Source of the DNA: Halorubrum sp. CSM-61
Lineage (GTDB): Archaea; Halobacteriota; Halobacteria; Halobacteriales; Haloferacaceae
Direction: 5' to 3'
Assembly: GCF_003781945.1 (NCBI RefSeq)
Contig: NZ_RJJW01000003.1
Span: 258,260-322,259, forward strand
Length of the DNA: 64,000 nucleotides
Below, one piece after another: positions 61,345 through 64,000 of the stretch (positions are counted from its first letter, which is position 1; each line of letters opens with the position of its first letter). The notes beneath the pieces were generated by a model, which saw only the letters and a list, made by a program, of their open reading frames with translations, did no database searches and had not been told where the DNA came from. A program made the translations under genes and the position numbers.

Positions 61345-61773
61345 ATGACCGAAGACGACACCGACGGCGTCGATGACACCGGCCGCATCGATGACACCGA
61401 CGACACCGGCGCGCCCTCCCGGCTCGGCCGGGTCCTGCTCGGCGTCGGCCTCGCCGCGCAGGCCTCGGAGGACTTCCGCGACATGGAGGACACGATCGAG
61501 TACGCCGAGTCCGCGGGGGTGCCCGCCCCCGACCTCGCCGCCCCGTTCGCGTCCGGGATGATGGTCGCCGCGGGCGTCGGCATCGCGGTCTGGCGGCTCC
61601 CGCGGGTCGCGACCGGCGCGGCCGTCGCCTTTCTGACGGTCGTGACCGCGACGATGCACGACTTCTGGAACGCCGACGAGGACGACAGGAGCGGCGAGCG
61701 GCTCGCCTTCTTCGGGAACCTCGCGATGCTCGGCGGCGCGCTCGTGTTCCTGCGGGAGGCGTACAGGAACTGA
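61345..61773 (+). CDS. DoxX-family membrane protein (second)
   Basis: The 142-aa paralogue of the gene at 16306-16731 has an acidic N-terminus (MTEDDTDGVDDTG...) then four membrane segments with GRVLLGVGLAAQASEDFRDME, AAPFASGMMVAAGVGIAVWRLP, TGAAVAFLTVVTATMHDFWN and GNLAMLGGALVFLREAY. The HDFWN motif matches HDFWT in the first copy. The function is unclear. Confidence 0.75.
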   Translation: MTEDDTDGVDDTGRIDDTDDTGAPSRLGRVLLGVGLAAQASEDFRDMEDTIEYAESAGVPAPDLAAPFASGMMVAAGVGIAVWRLPRVATGAAVAFLTVVTATMHDFWNADEDDRSGERLAFFGNLAMLGGALVFLREAYRN

Positions 61774-61808
61774 GCGAAGACCCGGAGACGGTTCCGGAGC
61801 CGCGGTCG

Positions 61809-61815
61809 TTTTTTT
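61809..61815 (+). terminator. T-tract terminator after DoxX
   Basis: Seven consecutive T residues follow the DoxX gene by 35 nt and overlap the stop codon of the convergent CNNM gene. Poly-T runs of this kind terminate archaeal transcription. Confidence 0.55.
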
Positions 61816-62890
61816 ATAAGTCGCCGGCGTCCAACGGGTCCTCCAACTGGCCCATGACCGCCTCCATCGCGTCGGTCGCGGTGATCAGCCCGACGACCTC
61901 GCCGTCGTGGATGACGACCGCCAGCTCCTGGTGTTCCGCCTGGAACCGGTCGTAGGCGTCGCTCACGCTCGCGTCCGCGGCCACGGTCATCGGCGGCGCC
62001 GCGACGTCCGCGAACGTCAGCGACCCGCCCGCGAGCTCCGCGAAGTGGGTGACGACCGACGGGGCGTACACGATCCCCTCGATCTCGGTGCGGTCCGCGC
62101 CGAACAGCGGGAAGCGGCTGTGGGGCGTGTCGCTGATCCGGTCGAGGTTCTCCTCGACCGAGGCGGTCGTCGACAGCGATACGATGTCGTCGTCGGGCGT
62201 CATGATCTCGCTCACGGGGACCTCGTCGACATCGAGCGCGTTGAGGACCTCCCGGCGGCGCTCCTCCGGCAGCTCTATCTCCTCCATCATCGAACCGAGG
62301 CGGGTGCGGAGCTGCGCTCGCGTCTCCAACACGTCCCCTTCGGTCTCCGTCCACGCGCCGGTCATCTCGACGCCGAACAGCCGGAGCGTCGCCTTCGCGA
62401 CCCAGTCGCCGAACGTGATCAGCGGGGAGATGAGCCACGCGAACCAGTAGAGCGGGCGCGCGCCGTACTCGGCGACCTGCTTCGAGCGCTCGACGCCGAG
62501 GTACGTCGGCGTCTGCTCGCCGTGCGTGAGGTGGACCATGTTGATGAGAAAGAAGGCCAATAGAGAGCCGGCACCGGCCGACGCGAGCGCGGTGTTCTCG
62601 AAGAGCGGCGCGAAGACGGCCGCGAGCCCGGGTTCGGCGACGATTCCGAGCGCGATGCTCGTCCCCGAGATCCAGATCTGACAGGTCGTGAGGTAGAACT
62701 CCAGATCGTCCGTCATCTCCCACGCGCGGCGGAGTCCGGGAGTGTCGATGTCGGACTCGGGGTACTGTCTGAGGCGGGTCAGTCCGAACTCGATCGCCAC
62801 GAAGTACGCGTTGATCAAGATGAGGGCGACGCCGGCCGCCACGCGCAGACCGATCTCGCCGGGAGGCATCGCGGTCGCGAGCGGGATCAT
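61814..62890 (-). CDS. CNNM/CorC-type membrane protein with CBS pair
   Basis: The 358-aa protein has an N-terminal DUF21/CNNM transmembrane domain (about 1-185, AYFVAIEFGLTRLRQYPE, WISGTSIALGIVAEPG, NMVHLTHGEQTPTYLGVER) and a CBS pair (about 205-345, VSEIMTPDDDIVSL, HSRFPLFGADRTEIEGIVY; AVVIHDGEVVGLITATDAMEAVMG). It lacks the C-terminal CorC_HlyC domain of longer homologues. Family members transport or efflux magnesium, or regulate it. Confidence 0.88.
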   Translation of the reverse strand: MIPLATAMPPGEIGLRVAAGVALILINAYFVAIEFGLTRLRQYPESDIDTPGLRRAWEMTDDLEFYLTTCQIWISGTSIALGIVAEPGLAAVFAPLFENTALASAGAGSLLAFFLINMVHLTHGEQTPTYLGVERSKQVAEYGARPLYWFAWLISPLITFGDWVAKATLRLFGVEMTGAWTETEGDVLETRAQLRTRLGSMMEEIELPEERRREVLNALDVDEVPVSEIMTPDDDIVSLSTTASVEENLDRISDTPHSRFPLFGADRTEIEGIVYAPSVVTHFAELAGGSLTFADVAAPPMTVAADASVSDAYDRFQAEHQELAVVIHDGEVVGLITATDAMEAVMGQLEDPLDAGDL

Positions 62891-62951
62891 CGTGTCGGGG
62901 TCTCGCCGCGCGATTGAAAAGCGTTGAGGCGGGTCGGTTCGAAACCGGTCG

Positions 62952-64000
62952 CTACTCGTAGTCCTCGTAGGTCGGCAGCCCCTCCTCGGGCGGGAACTCC
63001 TCGACCGGAACGGTCGTCTCGTCGCCGCTCTCCATGTCCTTCACCGTGTACTCGCCGTTCTCTAAGTCGCGCTCGCCGACGACCACGACGGTCTCGGCGT
63101 TGATCGAGTCGGCGTAGCCGAGCTGCGCGCCGAACGAGCGGTCGGAAACGTCCCCCTCGACGACCACGTCGTCGCCGAGCGCGCGGAGGTCGCGGGCGAG
63201 CGCGGCGGCCTCGGCGCGGGTGTCGCCGACCGAGAGGACGTAGTAGTCGGTCGAAAGCTCCTCGTCGGGCCAGACGCCGGCGCGCTGACAGAGGAGCTTG
63301 AGCGTGGCGTGGCCGGGCGCGACCCCGACCGCGGGCGTCGGCTGGCCGCCGAAGCTCTCGATGAGGTCGTCGTAGCGCCCCCCGCCGAAGACGGAGCGAG
63401 ACACCTCCCCGGTCGAGTCGAAGCACTCGAAGACGACGCCGGTGTAGTAGTCGAGCCCGCGGGCGGTCGTCAGCGACACCTCGCAGAACTCGCCGGCGCC
63501 GAAGTCGTCGGCGGCGGCGAGCACGTTCCGGAGGTTCTCGACCGCCGCTTCGACCTCGTCGCCGCCGGCCTCGGCGACCGCGTCGAGGTCGTCGGGAGTC
63601 TCCACGTCCGAGATGAGGTCGTCGAACTCGCGAGCGGTCGCGCGGTCGAGCCCGGCGTCGGAGAGGAGTCCGAGGTACTCGCCGTCGTCGACCTTCTCGC
63701 GCTTGTCGACCGCGCGGATCGCGGCCTTCGCGTCGACCGCGTCGGGGTCGTCGGAGAGCGCCCGGACGAGACCGCCGAGGATGTCGCGGTGCGAGACGCG
63801 GAACTCGAAGTCGTCGCCGGTGAGCCCCAGGCTCGTGAGCGCGTCGGCGGCGACCGCGAGCACCTCGGCGTCGGCCTCGGGCGCCGAGGAGCCGAACACG
63901 TCGATGTTCGTCTGGTAGAACTCGCGGAACCGGCCCTGCTGGACCTGCTCGTAGCGCCAGAACGGGCGGGTGGACATCCACTTGATCGGCTTCGACAGCT
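62952..64000 (-). CDS. hisS: Histidyl-tRNA synthetase, C-terminal part
   Basis: About 350 residues are visible; the gene runs off the right edge. Class II motif 2 is seen in PIKWMSTRPFWRYEQVQQGRFREFYQTNIDVFGS. The His-specific motif LDYYTGVVFECF follows, motif 3 lies in FGGGRYDDLIESFGG and VGVAPGHATLKLL, and the C-terminal anticodon-binding domain follows from about DYYVLSVGDTRAEAA to the end (EEGLPTYEDYE). It aminoacylates tRNA-His. No fragmentation is seen. Confidence 0.95.
   Translation of the reverse strand, partial: LSKPIKWMSTRPFWRYEQVQQGRFREFYQTNIDVFGSSAPEADAEVLAVAADALTSLGLTGDDFEFRVSHRDILGGLVRALSDDPDAVDAKAAIRAVDKREKVDDGEYLGLLSDAGLDRATAREFDDLISDVETPDDLDAVAEAGGDEVEAAVENLRNVLAAADDFGAGEFCEVSLTTARGLDYYTGVVFECFDSTGEVSRSVFGGGRYDDLIESFGGQPTPAVGVAPGHATLKLLCQRAGVWPDEELSTDYYVLSVGDTRAEAAALARDLRALGDDVVVEGDVSDRSFGAQLGYADSINAETVVVVGERDLENGEYTVKDMESGDETTVPVEEFPPEEGLPTYEDYE

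Overview
The window is chromosomal DNA from an extremely halophilic archaeon of the class Halobacteria. The evidence is high GC, Asp/Glu-rich proteins, twin-arginine (often lipobox) signal peptides, short TTTAWA-type promoters 22-30 nt before start codons, an intron-bearing elongator tRNA-Met, and haloarchaeal families such as RdfA, HalOD1, halocyanin-like and HTH-10 proteins. A Halorubrum-like genus is a guess from overall style.

Layout. 0-1.7 kb: an incomplete ATP-type PEP carboxykinase gene and a rod-determining-factor (RdfA) gene. 1.9-8.4 kb: a leftward operon for a branched-chain-amino-acid-type ABC importer, with its two permeases fused in one polypeptide, behind a sugar isomerase/epimerase-like gene and an SDR dehydrogenase gene that is frameshifted in a CG tract. 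9.0-13.7 kb: an IclR regulator diverging from it, then a CaiB-type CoA-transferase, SCP2-type thiolase, its DUF35 partner and an FAH-family hydrolase. Together these look like an uptake and catabolism locus for an unidentified carboxylic acid. 14-23 kb: TatD-like hydrolase, BNR-repeat protein, DoxX, a large exported TIM-barrel/double-DUF1080 protein, tRNA-Glu, M42 peptidase and a DUF2342 protease. 23-35.7 kb: housekeeping genes (CBS protein, tRNA-Met, MscS, beta-helix protein, MutL-MutS, J-protein, MobA, PdxS).

35.7-54.7 kb is a respiratory, copper and nitrite island. It holds two complete copper nitrite reductases (NirK), a third NirK 3' remnant, a dead DUF2249 gene, a DtxR-like regulator, a heme-copper-oxidase-like membrane protein, heme O synthase, a ba3-type oxidase operon, a copper P-type ATPase, an HTH-10 regulator, a halocyanin-like protein and a Sco-TlpA-CcdA set. 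A palindrome (CGAAC-N2-GTTCG) recurs across this island, and at four genes it sits 37-39 nt before the start codon, so I infer a shared regulon. 54.8-64 kb: a frameshifted SRPBCC gene, DJ-1/PfpI and Nmad3-like proteins, a nitrate/sulfonate-type ABC importer with an extra signal-less binding protein, HalOD1, a second DoxX, a CNNM/CorC protein and the 3' part of hisS.

The least explained material is a family of modular, hairpin-rich intergenic elements present in three copies (about 13.8, 22.6-23.05 and 45.3-45.6 kb). They share ordered conserved blocks and a long stem whose two arms differ together between copies. A transposase-less cassette with 16-bp inverted repeats and near-identical 8-bp flanks lies beside the third copy and carries one membrane-protein gene.
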